64,000 nucleotides of DNA from Streptomyces malachitofuscus (GCF_014650055.1 NZ_BMUF01000006.1:372001-436000), one strand, 5' to 3'; shown: positions 34,684-43,787, counted from the first letter of the stretch. The notes: generated from the letters alone by a model not told the origin. Made by a program: numbers and translations.

Positions 34684-36422
34684 ACCCTTCCGTCCCCCTC
34701 CCGCCGGCCGCACCGGAGGTGACCGCCTCCGCGGTGGAGGGTCTCACCACCCGCCTGCGGGGCAGACTGGACGCGGCCGTCGAGGCCCTGCCCGGCGCGC
34801 CCGTCACCGCCGACGCAGGAACCGTCCGCGTCCGCTGCGGCGACGACGCGTGGGTGACCCTGGCACCCGGCCCGTCCGGCGTCCTCACCCACGCCGAACA
34901 AGCGGTGTGCACATGTCTCTTGGCCCCCCGCTGCCTGCACCGGGCCGCCGTGCTGACCGCCTGCCCGGTGTCCGCCGCCGACCACCGCGCGGCCCCGGAC
35001 CCCGAGCCGGGCCCCGCCCCGGCGGCGGCTGCCGCCGGTCCCACCGCCCGGCAGACGCAGGCCGCCGCCGGGCTCTGGACGGCGGCCGCAGCCGTGCTGG
35101 CCGCCGGAACCGCCGGTGCGGGGGCGGTGCTCCAGGCCGAGCTGCTCCGTGCCGCCCACACGGCCCGCCTCGCGGATCTCCACCGTGCCGAGGCCGCCGC
35201 CCTGGACGTGGTGCGCCGTCTGCGCGACGAGCGTGACCCGCACGGTCCGCGCGCCCTCGCCGCGTTGGTCGCGGCACTCCGCGAACTCCTCCTGGTGACG
35301 CACCGGTTGCGGAACGGCGACACCGACCCGGCCCTGATCGGCGCCGTGCGCCGGAACGACCGCCCCGAGGGACCGCTGCGGCTGTACGGCGTCTGCCGTG
35401 AACCGGTGATCGGGCCGGGAGACCTCGGCGGCGTGGTCACCCACTTCGTCGACGACGACGGCCGCTGGTACGCCCTCCCCGACGTCAAGCCCGGCGGCCC
35501 CGCCCGCGCCCAACGCGCCGGCACCGCGCACGTCGCGATCCGGTCCTTTCTCAGCGACCACTTCCGGCTCTCCCGCGGCGGCCTGGTCCTCACCGGCGCG
35601 GTGGTCTCCCCGGACGGCCGTCTGGTGCCGGAACCGGGAGTCCGCGCCACCTTCGCCGCCGGACGGCCCTGGACGGCGGCGGCCCTCGACGGAGCCGGGC
35701 ACGCCGGGGCACTGACCGTCTGCGACGTCGAGATCGTCGCCACGGACGGTGCGGACCTGCTGGCCCGGGTACTGCCGGAGCGGGGCGACACGCCGGTCCG
35801 GCTGGCCCCCGCCCACAGCCACCCCCGTCTCCTCCACACCGCGAACCTCCGGCGGCTGGGGGCGCGGCCGGGGCTTCACGTCCGGGTCGTCGGACGCCTC
35901 GACCACGACCGGGTGGCGACCCTCCGCCCGCTCGCCGTCGCCCCCGTACCCGACTCCGGGGCCACCCTGCGCCTCCCGGCCGACTGGCAGGGCCGCGCCG
36001 ACCTCGGCTACGACCGACTCCGCGACGACCACTTCCCCCCGGGCCCGTCCCGCCAGCCCGAGCTCTTCCCCTCCGGCGGAGCACCGGTGGCCGACTCGCC
36101 GCTCGGGCGTGTCCGGCGGCTGGTCGAGCTGGCCGTCGCGGGCGGGCGCCGGGCCGCCGCCGAACCCGCGCGCGACAGCGACCGCCACGGACATGCCGCC
36201 GCCCTGCGCCGGAGCGGGTTCACCACGGGCGCGGAGCTGGTCACCGCGCTCGCCACGGTGGCCGCCCACCGCGGCCGCGACGCGTTCGGCCGTCCCGACG
36301 ACGGCGATCAGGACCGGTACGCACTTTGGTGGCTGGCCACGGCCGTCTATCTCTCCGGTACCGAAGCGGCCCTGCGCCGGCGCAACTGGCCGGCCTCACA
36401 GGCAATCCACGGCACCGGATAG
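34680..36422 (+). CDS. SWIM zinc-finger protein
   Basis: A 580-residue protein whose ATG overlaps the VWA stop (ATGA). It has a SWIM zinc motif C77-x-C79-x5-C85-x-H87 (CTCLLAPRCLH) after a small beta domain (VRVRCGDDAWVTLAPG). The remainder is Ala/Arg-rich and holds no enzyme motif I recognise; VHRRLRDE-like helices and an HDRVATLRPLAVAP segment are visible. In E. coli the equivalent position is taken by YehQ, also a SWIM protein, next to the VWA protein YehP. The role may be DNA or protein binding. It is the last gene of the locus, before tandem repeats. Confidence 0.87.
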   Translation: MNPSVPLPPAAPEVTASAVEGLTTRLRGRLDAAVEALPGAPVTADAGTVRVRCGDDAWVTLAPGPSGVLTHAEQAVCTCLLAPRCLHRAAVLTACPVSAADHRAAPDPEPGPAPAAAAAGPTARQTQAAAGLWTAAAAVLAAGTAGAGAVLQAELLRAAHTARLADLHRAEAAALDVVRRLRDERDPHGPRALAALVAALRELLLVTHRLRNGDTDPALIGAVRRNDRPEGPLRLYGVCREPVIGPGDLGGVVTHFVDDDGRWYALPDVKPGGPARAQRAGTAHVAIRSFLSDHFRLSRGGLVLTGAVVSPDGRLVPEPGVRATFAAGRPWTAAALDGAGHAGALTVCDVEIVATDGADLLARVLPERGDTPVRLAPAHSHPRLLHTANLRRLGARPGLHVRVVGRLDHDRVATLRPLAVAPVPDSGATLRLPADWQGRADLGYDRLRDDHFPPGPSRQPELFPSGGAPVADSPLGRVRRLVELAVAGGRRAAAEPARDSDRHGHAAALRRSGFTTGAELVTALATVAAHRGRDAFGRPDDGDQDRYALWWLATAVYLSGTEAALRRRNWPASQAIHGTG

Positions 36423-36530
36423 CGCTCCCCCCGAGCGCCCATGCCACCGGTACGCCGGACCACCGAACCGCCGCCCCGACCGAGGCGCGCGGCCGACGTG
36501 CGGCGCCGCCTCCCCTCGGGTGACGCACCC

Positions 36531-36957
36531 GTGGTCGGGCACCGCGCCCTTGTCCGGGGCCGGTGAGGTGTGGTGTGTCCCGCGTGGTCGTGGTGTCGGG
36601 GCGGGCTGCGGCCGGTGGTCGGCATAGGTTGCCGCGGCGCCGTGTCCCGTCGGGGTAGCTGCCGTGGTCGGGCATCGCGCCCTTGTCCGGGGCCGGTGAG
36701 GTAGTGCGTCCGGCGTGGTCGTGGTGTCGGGGCGGGTTGTCTGGCTGTGGCCGGATGGCCGGTATGGGCGTGCCGCGGCGCCGTGTCCCGTCGGGGTAGC
36801 TGCGGCGGTCGGGCATCCGACCCCCTTCCGGGGCCGGTGAGGTGTGGTGCGTCCGGCGTGGTCGTGGTGTCGGGGCGGGTTGTGCGGCTGTGGCCGGTGG
36901 TCGGTATAGGTGTGCCGCGGCGCCCTGTCCCGTCGGGGCGGCTGCCGTGGTCGGGCA
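36531..36957. repeat. Tandem repeat array, three copies of about 133-142 bp plus a partial fourth
   Basis: Units begin at 36531, 36664 and 36805 with G(T/C)GGTCGGGCA, and a fourth truncated copy starts at 36947. Each unit contains CCGGGGCCGGTGAGGT, then GGCGTGGTCGTGGTGTCGGG, and closes with CCGTCGGGG. The copies differ by small indels (133, 141 and 142 bases). The array fills the gap between the convergent SWIM and DMT genes. The open frames across it encode only Pro/Arg/His-rich repeat sequence and are not genes. The 36423-36530 stretch before it shows nothing else. Confidence 0.85.
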
Positions 36958-36958
36958 C

Positions 36959-37933
36959 TCACCACCCGTCCACGGCGCCCGGGGCGCCGCGCGTCAGGGC
37001 GCCGGGGCGGGCTCGGGGGACCGGGGCAGGTGTTCCCGCACCGTCTGGGGCGGCAGCTCCCCCCCGGTCTGCGTGGGCCGGCCGGGGCGGAGCCGGCGGT
37101 GCCTCCGCCGCCGGGAAGCGGCCCGCGCGGGTCAGCAGCAGCACGCCCCACGAGGCGAGGACCGCTCCCGCCAGGGCCAGGAGCGCACCCGTGGCGCCGC
37201 CCCGGAGGCGTTCGCCGAGCAGGCAGAGGCCGATCACGGACGCCGCCACCGGGTTCGACAGGGTCACCACCGCGAGGGGTGCGCCCAGACCGCCCCGGTA
37301 GGCGGTCTGGGCCAGCAGCAGGCCGCCGGCCGCGAAGGCGGCCACCAGCAGGGCCACCCCGACCACCTGGGCACTGATCAGGGGACCCGAGCGGTCCGTC
37401 ACCGCCACCGTCACCGTCTGGGTCAGTGCGGAGGCGACCCCGGAGGCGACGCCCGAAGCGGTCGCGTGCCGCAGGCCCGGCCGGGAACCAGGCCACGCCA
37501 GCAGGCCGACGAGCGACGCCGTACCGCCCGCGACGGCCAGCGCCTCGGGCACACTCAGCACATCGTCGGGCGCCGGTCCGGACGCCGTCGCAAGGATGGC
37601 CGCCAGACCGGCGAGGGTGAAGGCCGTACCCCGCCACTCCACCGCGCTGACCGCCCGCCCCGCGAACCGCGCCCCCATGGGCACCGCGGCGACGAGGGTG
37701 AGCGCGCCCAGCGGCTGGACCAGGGTGAGCGGCCCGTACGTGAGGGCCACCACATGCAGCAGCGCGGCCGAGGCGTTCAGCGCGACCGCCCACCACCAGG
37801 CCCCCCTGCCCAGCAGCCGCAGAGTGCCGGTGCCGGCGGTCCGGGCGGCGAGCCGCTCCTGGGCGACCGCGGCGGCGGCATAGGCGACGGCGGAGACGAG
37901 GGACAGCACGACGGCCACGAGGACGGCGTTCAC
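36959..37933 (-). CDS. DMT/EamA-type multidrug or metabolite transporter
   Basis: A 324-residue membrane protein with about nine or ten hydrophobic segments. GTG start 37933 overlaps the stop of the PAP2 gene (GTGA). LTYGPLTLVQPLGALTLVAAVPMGA and GGLGAPLAVVTLSNPVAASVIGLCLLGERL are the two half-repeats of the drug/metabolite transporter superfamily. A long hydrophilic Pro/Ala-rich C-tail follows. The substrate is unknown. Its pairing with an Aur1/PAP2-like lipid enzyme hints at membrane-related function. Confidence 0.85.
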   Translation of the reverse strand: MNAVLVAVVLSLVSAVAYAAAAVAQERLAARTAGTGTLRLLGRGAWWWAVALNASAALLHVVALTYGPLTLVQPLGALTLVAAVPMGARFAGRAVSAVEWRGTAFTLAGLAAILATASGPAPDDVLSVPEALAVAGGTASLVGLLAWPGSRPGLRHATASGVASGVASALTQTVTVAVTDRSGPLISAQVVGVALLVAAFAAGGLLLAQTAYRGGLGAPLAVVTLSNPVAASVIGLCLLGERLRGGATGALLALAGAVLASWGVLLLTRAGRFPAAEAPPAPPRPAHADRGGAAAPDGAGTPAPVPRARPGALTRGAPGAVDGW

Positions 37934-38727
37934 CGGCCCGCCCCCACGAGCGCCCGGTCCCCGGCCGGCACGTGCCGGGCCCGGATCCGGCTCGTCCCGG
38001 TCGTCGCGGGCCGTGGCCGGCGCAGTACCGCGAGCGCGAGGCCCAGCAGCGCCGCCGCCACGAGCGCGTCCAGCCAGAAGTGGTTCGCGGTCCCGACGAT
38101 CACCAGCAGGGTCACCATCGGGTGCAGCAGCCACAGCCACCGCCACCGCGTGCGGGAGACGACGATCAGCCCGACGGCCACCATCAGCGCCCAGCCGAAG
38201 TGCAGCGAGGGCATCGCGGCGAACTGGTTCGACAACTCGTCCGTCCCCGGCGGGCCGTACACCGAGGGTCCGTACAGCCGCGCGGTGTCCACCAGACCCG
38301 TGGCGGTGAGCAGTCTCGGCGGGGCCAGGGGATACGCCAGATGCAGCACGAGCGCCGCGGTGGTGACCGCCGCCAGGACCCGGCGGGCCCAGACGTAGTG
38401 GGCCGGACGGCGCAGATGGAGCCAGATCAGGAAGGCCGCGGTGGCCGGGAAGTGAACGGCCGCGTAGTAGGTGTTCGCGAGGTGCGCGAGCGTGTCGTCG
38501 TGCAGCAGCCGGGACTGCACCGCGCCCTCGCCGGGCAGGCGCAGCGCGCGCTCCAGGTCCCACACGTCGTGGCCGTTGCGGTACGCCCGGCCGGTGTGGC
38601 CCGTGGCCGGCTGCCGGCCGAGTTTGTACACGAGGAAGAGGCCCGCCACCAGAAGGAGTTCGCGGACGAGCGGCGGGCGCGCCGGAGCGTCGGACCCGGC
38701 CGGTTCAGGCTCCTTGCGGGCATTCAT
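37930..38727 (-). CDS. PAP2-superfamily membrane protein (Aur1/Ipt1-like inositolphosphotransferase type)
   Basis: A 265-residue membrane protein with about six hydrophobic segments; ATG 38727 follows GAAAGGC. The active-site pair is MPSLHFGWALM and GTANHFWLDALVA, the His motifs of the PAP2 superfamily in the Aur1/Ipt1 form. GRQPATGHTGRAYRNGHDVWDLER matches the N-terminal region of actinobacterial members. Such enzymes transfer or remove phospho-head groups on lipids. It is divergent from a TetR regulator whose operator array fills the shared promoter region. Confidence 0.85.
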   Translation of the reverse strand: MNARKEPEPAGSDAPARPPLVRELLLVAGLFLVYKLGRQPATGHTGRAYRNGHDVWDLERALRLPGEGAVQSRLLHDDTLAHLANTYYAAVHFPATAAFLIWLHLRRPAHYVWARRVLAAVTTAALVLHLAYPLAPPRLLTATGLVDTARLYGPSVYGPPGTDELSNQFAAMPSLHFGWALMVAVGLIVVSRTRWRWLWLLHPMVTLLVIVGTANHFWLDALVAAALLGLALAVLRRPRPATTGTSRIRARHVPAGDRALVGAGR

Positions 38728-38841
38728 CCCCCGGCCTTTCGCTGACGGTGGTGCTGTCGTGGTGCTGCTGGCGGAACTGTCGACCCGGGGACCGGGCACA
38801 GCTCATCGGTGCGCGGGCACCGACTCTCATCGACACGCCAC

Positions 38842-38895
38842 CGTACCGATACGCCAGCGTACCGATACGGCGACGTACCGGTACACTGGCGTATC
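38842..38895. promoter_or_regulatory. Operator array with a 16-bp period, TetR autoregulatory region
   Basis: CGTACCGATACG occurs at 38842-38853 and 38858-38869, a variant CGTACCGGTAC at 38874-38884, and CGTATC at 38890-38895. Starts are exactly 16 bases apart. Each unit is close to a palindrome (CGTACCGATACG / CGTATCGGTACG). The array lies between the divergent PAP2 and TetR genes and should be where the TetR protein binds. Confidence 0.75.
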
Positions 38896-38936
38896 AACAG
38901 ATGCGGGACACACTCCGGGAGCAGGGAGCCGAGCCG

Positions 38937-39551
38937 ATGACGTCGCAGGACGCGGACCGACCGGGGCCGGTCGGAACCTCGCGCCGCTCCAAGATCACGC
39001 CGGAGCGTGAGCGGGAGTTCTTCGACGCCGTGCTGAACCAGATCCGTGAGTGCGGCTACGACGCCGTGAGCATGGAGGGCATCGCCGCCAGCACGCGGTG
39101 CAGCAAGTCGACGCTCTACCGGCAGTGGCGGACCAAGCCGCAGTTCGTCGCCGCCGCCCTGCGGTCCAGCCGGCAGGCCCGGTTCGCGGGGATCGACACC
39201 GGCACCCTGGCCGGGGACCTGCGCGAGGCGGCGCGGTGCGCGGGGGAGTGGTCGCCGAAGGACACCACGCTGCTCCAGGCTCTCGGGCACGCGGTCCTGC
39301 AGGACCAGGAACTCGCGAGGGCGCTGCGCGAGGCGCTGGTCGACCCGGAGCTCGCGGCGCTGGCGGAGATCCTGCGGCGCGGGGTCGAGCGCGGCGAGGT
39401 GGACGCCGGGAACCCGGCGCTCGAGTACATCCCGGCGCAGATCTTCGGCGTGCTGCGGGTGCGGCCCATGCTGGACGGGTGCAACGCGGACCCGGACTAT
39501 CTGCTCCGGTTCGTGGAGGCCGCCGTGCTGCCGGCACTCCGCCTGGAATGA
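38937..39551 (+). CDS. TetR-family transcriptional regulator
   Basis: A 204-residue regulator. ATG 38937 follows GGGAG; the ATG at 38901 has no ribosome binding site. The N-terminal helix-turn-helix is YDAVSMEGIAASTRCSKSTLYRQW (residues 41-64). The C-terminal ligand domain is of the TetR_C_11-like type (ALGHAVLQDQELARALREAL). It probably represses itself and the divergent PAP2-DMT pair through the repeated operator. The ligand is unknown. Confidence 0.92.
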   Translation: MTSQDADRPGPVGTSRRSKITPEREREFFDAVLNQIRECGYDAVSMEGIAASTRCSKSTLYRQWRTKPQFVAAALRSSRQARFAGIDTGTLAGDLREAARCAGEWSPKDTTLLQALGHAVLQDQELARALREALVDPELAALAEILRRGVERGEVDAGNPALEYIPAQIFGVLRVRPMLDGCNADPDYLLRFVEAAVLPALRLE

Positions 39552-39630
39552 GACGCAGGCCGCCGTGACCGGGCCGACCGGACGGCGTCCTGACCGCGCC
39601 GCACCGTGGGGACGGGGGCGGCGCGCACCC

Positions 39631-39677
39631 CGGCCGGGTGGGACACCTCTTGAGCGGAGGGGTGGCCCACCCGGCCG
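39631..39677. terminator. Bidirectional terminator hairpin
   Basis: CGGCCGGGTGGG (39631-39642) pairs perfectly with CCCACCCGGCCG (39666-39677). After one mismatch the stem continues (CACCTCT with AGGGGTG) to a 7-base loop. It sits between the convergent TetR and DUF2510 genes, so it can stop transcription from both sides. Confidence 0.75.
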
Positions 39678-39690
39678 TCATACGCGGGAA

Positions 39691-40653
39691 TCAGACGTCC
39701 TGCCCCCGGCCGCCGCCCGATGACACCTCGATGCCCTCGGTGATCTCGTCGAGGACGTCCTGCGTCTGGTCGGTGTCGACCCCGAAGCGGACGACGACGA
39801 TCTGCTTCGGCTGGGCGGGGGACGGGAAGGCGAGCGACTGCACGTACCCGTCGGACCCCTTGCTGGTGACCGCCTTCCAGCGCACCAGATAGCCCTTCTG
39901 CCCGGCCACCGTCACCGCCTTGGACGCGAGCACGTCGTGCGAGGTGATCTTCCCGTAGGAGTCACCGCCGTAGCTCTCCTCGGCGTTGGCGGCGATGTCC
40001 GCCTTGGCGACCTCCTCGGCGGTGGAGCCGCGGGCGCCGAGCGCCAGGGCGGGCGCCGAGTACGCGCCGCCCTTGGTGCACTTCTTGGACGTGTTGCCGG
40101 GACAGTCGTATGCGTCCTTCGACGTCACCGCCGCACCCACCTGGAGTTCCTGGCCGTACCAGCCCTTCGGGACCGGCAGACTGATCCCGCTCAGCGCGTC
40201 GGTCACCGATCCGCTCTCGACCCGCGGCGCCTCGGAGCCGTCCGGCTCCGGTTCCTCGCCCCCGGAGCCGCCGGAGCCCCCGGAGTCTCCGTCCGGCCCG
40301 TCGTCCCGCCCGCCAGGCCCCTGCGAGGTCGTGGTGCCCCCGCCCCCGCCGTCGTCCGTCAGCGCGTACACACCCACACCGATGCTCGCCAGGACGGCGA
40401 CGGCCACCGCCACGGCTATCCCGTACCGCACCCGGTGCCCCCGTCCGGGCGGCGGCGGAGCGGGATACACCGGGTACGCCGGATACGCCGCCCCGGCCGC
40501 TGTGCCCGGTGCCGGCGGCCCCCAGGCGGCGGCCGACCCCGCCGGCCGGACCTGGTCCGTCCAGGCCGCGCCGTCCCACCAGCGCTCGGTGGCCGGTCCC
40601 TCATTCGTCTGCCCGGGGTCGGGGTACCACCCGGGAGGAGTCACCTGCGTCAT
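39691..40653 (-). CDS. DUF2510 single-pass membrane protein
   Basis: A 320-residue protein; the ATG follows GGTGGGGG. The N-terminus PPGWYPDPGQ...RWWDGAAWT is the DUF2510 motif. A Pro/Ala/Tyr-rich stretch, one membrane segment (YGIAVAVAVAVLASIGVGVYAL, near residue 85-105) and a Gly/Asp/Ser-rich extracytoplasmic linker follow. The exported C-terminal domain (SLPVPKGWYGQ onward) contains two cysteines (DCPGNTSKKC) that may form a disulfide. Function unknown; proteins of this layout are common in actinomycete envelopes. Confidence 0.85.
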   Translation of the reverse strand: MTQVTPPGWYPDPGQTNEGPATERWWDGAAWTDQVRPAGSAAAWGPPAPGTAAGAAYPAYPVYPAPPPPGRGHRVRYGIAVAVAVAVLASIGVGVYALTDDGGGGGTTTSQGPGGRDDGPDGDSGGSGGSGGEEPEPDGSEAPRVESGSVTDALSGISLPVPKGWYGQELQVGAAVTSKDAYDCPGNTSKKCTKGGAYSAPALALGARGSTAEEVAKADIAANAEESYGGDSYGKITSHDVLASKAVTVAGQKGYLVRWKAVTSKGSDGYVQSLAFPSPAQPKQIVVVRFGVDTDQTQDVLDEITEGIEVSSGGGRGQDV

Positions 40654-40913
40654 GCCCCCACCGTATGAGGCGACGGTGAAAGCCGGATGAGAGACCCCGC
40701 CGGCCCGCGCCCCCGGCCCGCACGCCCCGGCAACCCGGCCCCCCTCCACAGCCCTTGGCCCTCAGGACCGCTGGTGGTAGGCGGGAGGCGTCGACCCGGT
40801 GTGCCGGGTGTCACTCGTCACGGCAACACGTGTGCCGACCGGGCCCGCTCGGACCGGAGGAGGACTACGCTCGACACCGGTACGTCATTCGGGCGACTCG
40901 GGGAGGTAGCGGG

Positions 40914-43601
40914 ATGACGGAGGCACGGCCCCAGGCCGCTTCTTCGGCTTCCCTGTGGGAGCGCGACGAGGAAGTCGCCGCGATCGAGGAGGCCGTCGAC
41001 ATCCTGTGCGCCGACCGCTCCTCGCCGGGCCGCCTCCTGGTGCTGCGGGGCGAGGCGGGGCTCGGCAAGACCGCGCTGCTGGCGGAGACCCGGCGCATCG
41101 CCGAACGACGCGGCTGCACCGTCTGGTCGGCCCGCGGCGGCGAGACCCTGCGCTCCGTCCCCTTCAACGTCGTACGCCAACTCCTGCAGCCCGCCCTCGT
41201 GTCGATGCTGCCGGAGGAGGCGCGCGAGTACCTGGGCGACTGGTACGACATCGCCGGCCCCGCCCTCGGCATAGCGAACCCGGGCGACCGGCACGCCGAT
41301 CCGCAGGGTGTCTGCGAGGGCCTGGTCGCCGCCGTTCGCCGACTCGCCCGCCGCGACTGGCCGTTGGTCCTGCTCATCGACGACGCCCACTGGGCCGACC
41401 AGGAGACGTTGTACTGGCTGGCCGCCTTCACCGAGCGTCTGGCCGACCTGTCCGTCCTCGTCGTGGTCGCCCGCCGGCCCGGCGAGATCTCCGGGACCGG
41501 AGCCCGGCACCTGGACGCCGTCGCCGCCGCGGCCGACCGCCCCGTGACCACCCTCAGCGCCCTCACCCCGGACGCCACGGCCGGACTCACCCGCGCCACC
41601 CTGGGCGAGAACGCCGACGCCGCGTTCTGCCGCGAGGTGTGGGCCGTCACCGCCGGCAACCCCTACGAGACCGTCGAACTCCTCGCCAAGGTCCAGGACA
41701 GCGAACTCGAGCCCGTCGAGGCACACGCCGGAGAACTGCGCGACCTCAACCGCTCCGCCCGCGGCGGCGGCCTGGTCGCCCGGCTGGAACAACTCGGCAT
41801 AGACGCCACCCGGTTCGCCTGGGCCGCCGCCATCCTGGGCGGCGACATCACCGTCGACCTGGTGGCCCGGCTCGCCACCCTCGGCCGCGACGACGCCGCA
41901 CGGTGCGCCGAACTCCTGCGCAGCGCCCGCATCCTCACCGCCCCCGACCCCGCCACCACGGGCGGCACCTCGGCCGCCGACCTGGAGTTCGTGCACCCGC
42001 TGATCGCCACCGCCGTGTACAACTCCATCCCCGACGCCCTGCGCAGGGCCATGCACGGCATCGCGGCCCGGATCGTCACCGACTCCGGACGCGGCGCCGC
42101 GGCCGCCGCCCGCCACCTCCTCGAAGTGCACCCGGACGACGACGAGGAACTCGTCTGGCAACTGCGCGAGGCCGCGCGCGAACACCTCGCCGTCGGCGCT
42201 CCCGACGCCGCCCGCCGCTGTCTGGAACGCGCCCTCGAGGAACCGCCCCGCCCCGAGGTCCACGCGCACGTCCTGTACGAACTGGGCAGCGCCACCTTCC
42301 TCACCGCACCCGCCCGCACCATCGGCCACTTGCGGACCGCGCTCGGCATGCCCGGCCTCGACGGTGACCGCCGGGTGGACGCCGTGATCCGGCTCTCCCA
42401 GGCACTGATGCACAACGACCAGATGGAGGAGGCCGTCCGCACCGTCGAGGCGGAGGCCGCCCGGCTCGAACCGGGCCCCGCCCAACTGCGGCTCCAAGCC
42501 GTGCAGTTCATGTGGGAGGGGATCCACGCCGGCGAGACCATGACCCCCGGCCGCTCCGAGCGCCTCGCCCGGCTCGCCGCCACCTGCACCGGCCGCGACA
42601 ACTCCGAACGGGCACTGCTCATCCTGCGCGGCTTCGACGCCATGATGCGCGGCGAGAACGCCGAGGAGATCGTCGAGGTCTGCGACCGCGCCCTCGTCAA
42701 CGGCCGTCTCGCGCCCGGCCTCGGCTGGACCGACTCCGAGTGGGGCGTCGAACTGCTGCTGATGCTGGCGAGTTCCTACGCCTACACCGACCGCCTCGAC
42801 CGGGCCGAAAGCCTCTACACCGAGGCCCTGCACGCCTACGACACGGCAGGCTGGAGCGGCGGCCATCTGGTCCTGGCACACGCCTACATCGGCCTCGCCC
42901 ACCGCAGGCGGGGCCGGCTGGAGGCGGCGGAGGAATCACTGCGCGAGTCCCTGCGCCTCGCCGAACGCGTCGGCCGCGGGCTGCCCCTGTACTGGACCGC
43001 CACCTGCAACCTCGTCGACACCCTGCTCGCGCGCGGTCATGTCGACGAGGCATGGGCGACGGCCGAACGGCACGGCTTCGCACCGCCCTATCCGTCCACC
43101 ATCGTCCTGCCCGACCCGCGCTCCGTACGCGGCCGGCTGCTGCTGGCCGTGGGCCGCACCAAGGACGGCATCAACGAACTGGAGGCGGCGGAGAAGGCGG
43201 CGGCCGCCTGCGGCCACCGCAACCCGGTGCACGTCTTCGGCGCCGCCGACCTGGCCCGCGCCCTCGCCGCCGAGGACCCCGCCCGCGCCGCCCGGCTGGC
43301 CGTGGACGTCCGCCGGCGCGCCGAGCGGCTCGGCACGGACACCGCCATAGGAGAGGCCCTGCGCGTCGCCGCCGCCCTGGAGACCGGCCAGCGCGCGGTC
43401 CGCCTCGCCGCCCAGGCGGTCACCTACCTGGAGTCCTCGCCCTGTCAGTACGAACACGCCGCGGCCCGCGTGGAGTACGGCACCCTCGCCCGCTCCGCCG
43501 CCGACCTCGAACGCGGCCTGGCACTCGCCCGCTCCTGCGGTGCGGACGGCCTGGCGGAGCGGGCCCGGGCGGAACTGGAGACGGGCGCCGGCCTCCGCTA
43601 G
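40914..43601 (+). CDS. LAL/STAND-type AAA ATPase lacking the LuxR DNA-binding domain
   Basis: An 895-residue protein; the ATG follows GGGAGG. The N-terminal ATPase has Walker A GEAGLGKTALL near residue 45 and Walker B VLLIDDAHWAD near residue 150. It is followed by TPR-like helical repeats for the rest of the chain (YTEALHAYDTAGWSGGHLVLAHAYIGLAHRRRGRL). Large LuxR (LAL) regulators share this layout but end with a LuxR helix-turn-helix. Here the chain stops at ARAELETGAGLR with a TAG, and no such domain is found downstream in any frame. It may regulate by protein contact. Transcription is divergent from the DUF2510 gene. Confidence 0.85.
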   Translation: MTEARPQAASSASLWERDEEVAAIEEAVDILCADRSSPGRLLVLRGEAGLGKTALLAETRRIAERRGCTVWSARGGETLRSVPFNVVRQLLQPALVSMLPEEAREYLGDWYDIAGPALGIANPGDRHADPQGVCEGLVAAVRRLARRDWPLVLLIDDAHWADQETLYWLAAFTERLADLSVLVVVARRPGEISGTGARHLDAVAAAADRPVTTLSALTPDATAGLTRATLGENADAAFCREVWAVTAGNPYETVELLAKVQDSELEPVEAHAGELRDLNRSARGGGLVARLEQLGIDATRFAWAAAILGGDITVDLVARLATLGRDDAARCAELLRSARILTAPDPATTGGTSAADLEFVHPLIATAVYNSIPDALRRAMHGIAARIVTDSGRGAAAAARHLLEVHPDDDEELVWQLREAAREHLAVGAPDAARRCLERALEEPPRPEVHAHVLYELGSATFLTAPARTIGHLRTALGMPGLDGDRRVDAVIRLSQALMHNDQMEEAVRTVEAEAARLEPGPAQLRLQAVQFMWEGIHAGETMTPGRSERLARLAATCTGRDNSERALLILRGFDAMMRGENAEEIVEVCDRALVNGRLAPGLGWTDSEWGVELLLMLASSYAYTDRLDRAESLYTEALHAYDTAGWSGGHLVLAHAYIGLAHRRRGRLEAAEESLRESLRLAERVGRGLPLYWTATCNLVDTLLARGHVDEAWATAERHGFAPPYPSTIVLPDPRSVRGRLLLAVGRTKDGINELEAAEKAAAACGHRNPVHVFGAADLARALAAEDPARAARLAVDVRRRAERLGTDTAIGEALRVAAALETGQRAVRLAAQAVTYLESSPCQYEHAAARVEYGTLARSAADLERGLALARSCGADGLAERARAELETGAGLR

Positions 43602-43787
43602 CGCGGCGCCGAGGAGTTCGCGGCTGGGGGCGTCGCTGGGATCAGGCCGGCTCCGATGAACGGTGCCGTGCGGCCGGCCGAGCGGGGTCCGGCGTCGTGG
43701 TTCGCACGCGGAGCGGCAGCCGACGACGACGCGGCGCGATGCGGTGCCAGGGCCCGCGACCCCGGCGCGAGCCCAACGAGCCACTAT
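43602..43787. other. Intergenic region between convergent LAL and pcaL genes
   Basis: 186 bases with no supportable gene, hairpin or DNA-binding-domain remnant. Confidence 0.5.

Noticed and set aside
25076..36422. A MoxR AAA+ ATPase expected in this locus
   Set aside because: No P-loop plus sensor motifs of this family are seen in any of the four genes or between them.
36531..36957. A CRISPR array
   Set aside because: Units are about 140 bp and almost fully repeated, without short repeats separated by unique spacers, and no cas genes are near.
36241..36958. Pro/Arg/His-rich frames on the minus strand of the repeat array
   Set aside because: They are translations of the tandem repeats and overlap each other in several frames.
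43602..43787. A possible frameshifted LuxR helix-turn-helix after the LAL-type gene
   Set aside because: None of the forward frames shows the TxxExxVxxLxAxGxxNxxIA pattern, so a recent frameshift is not supported.
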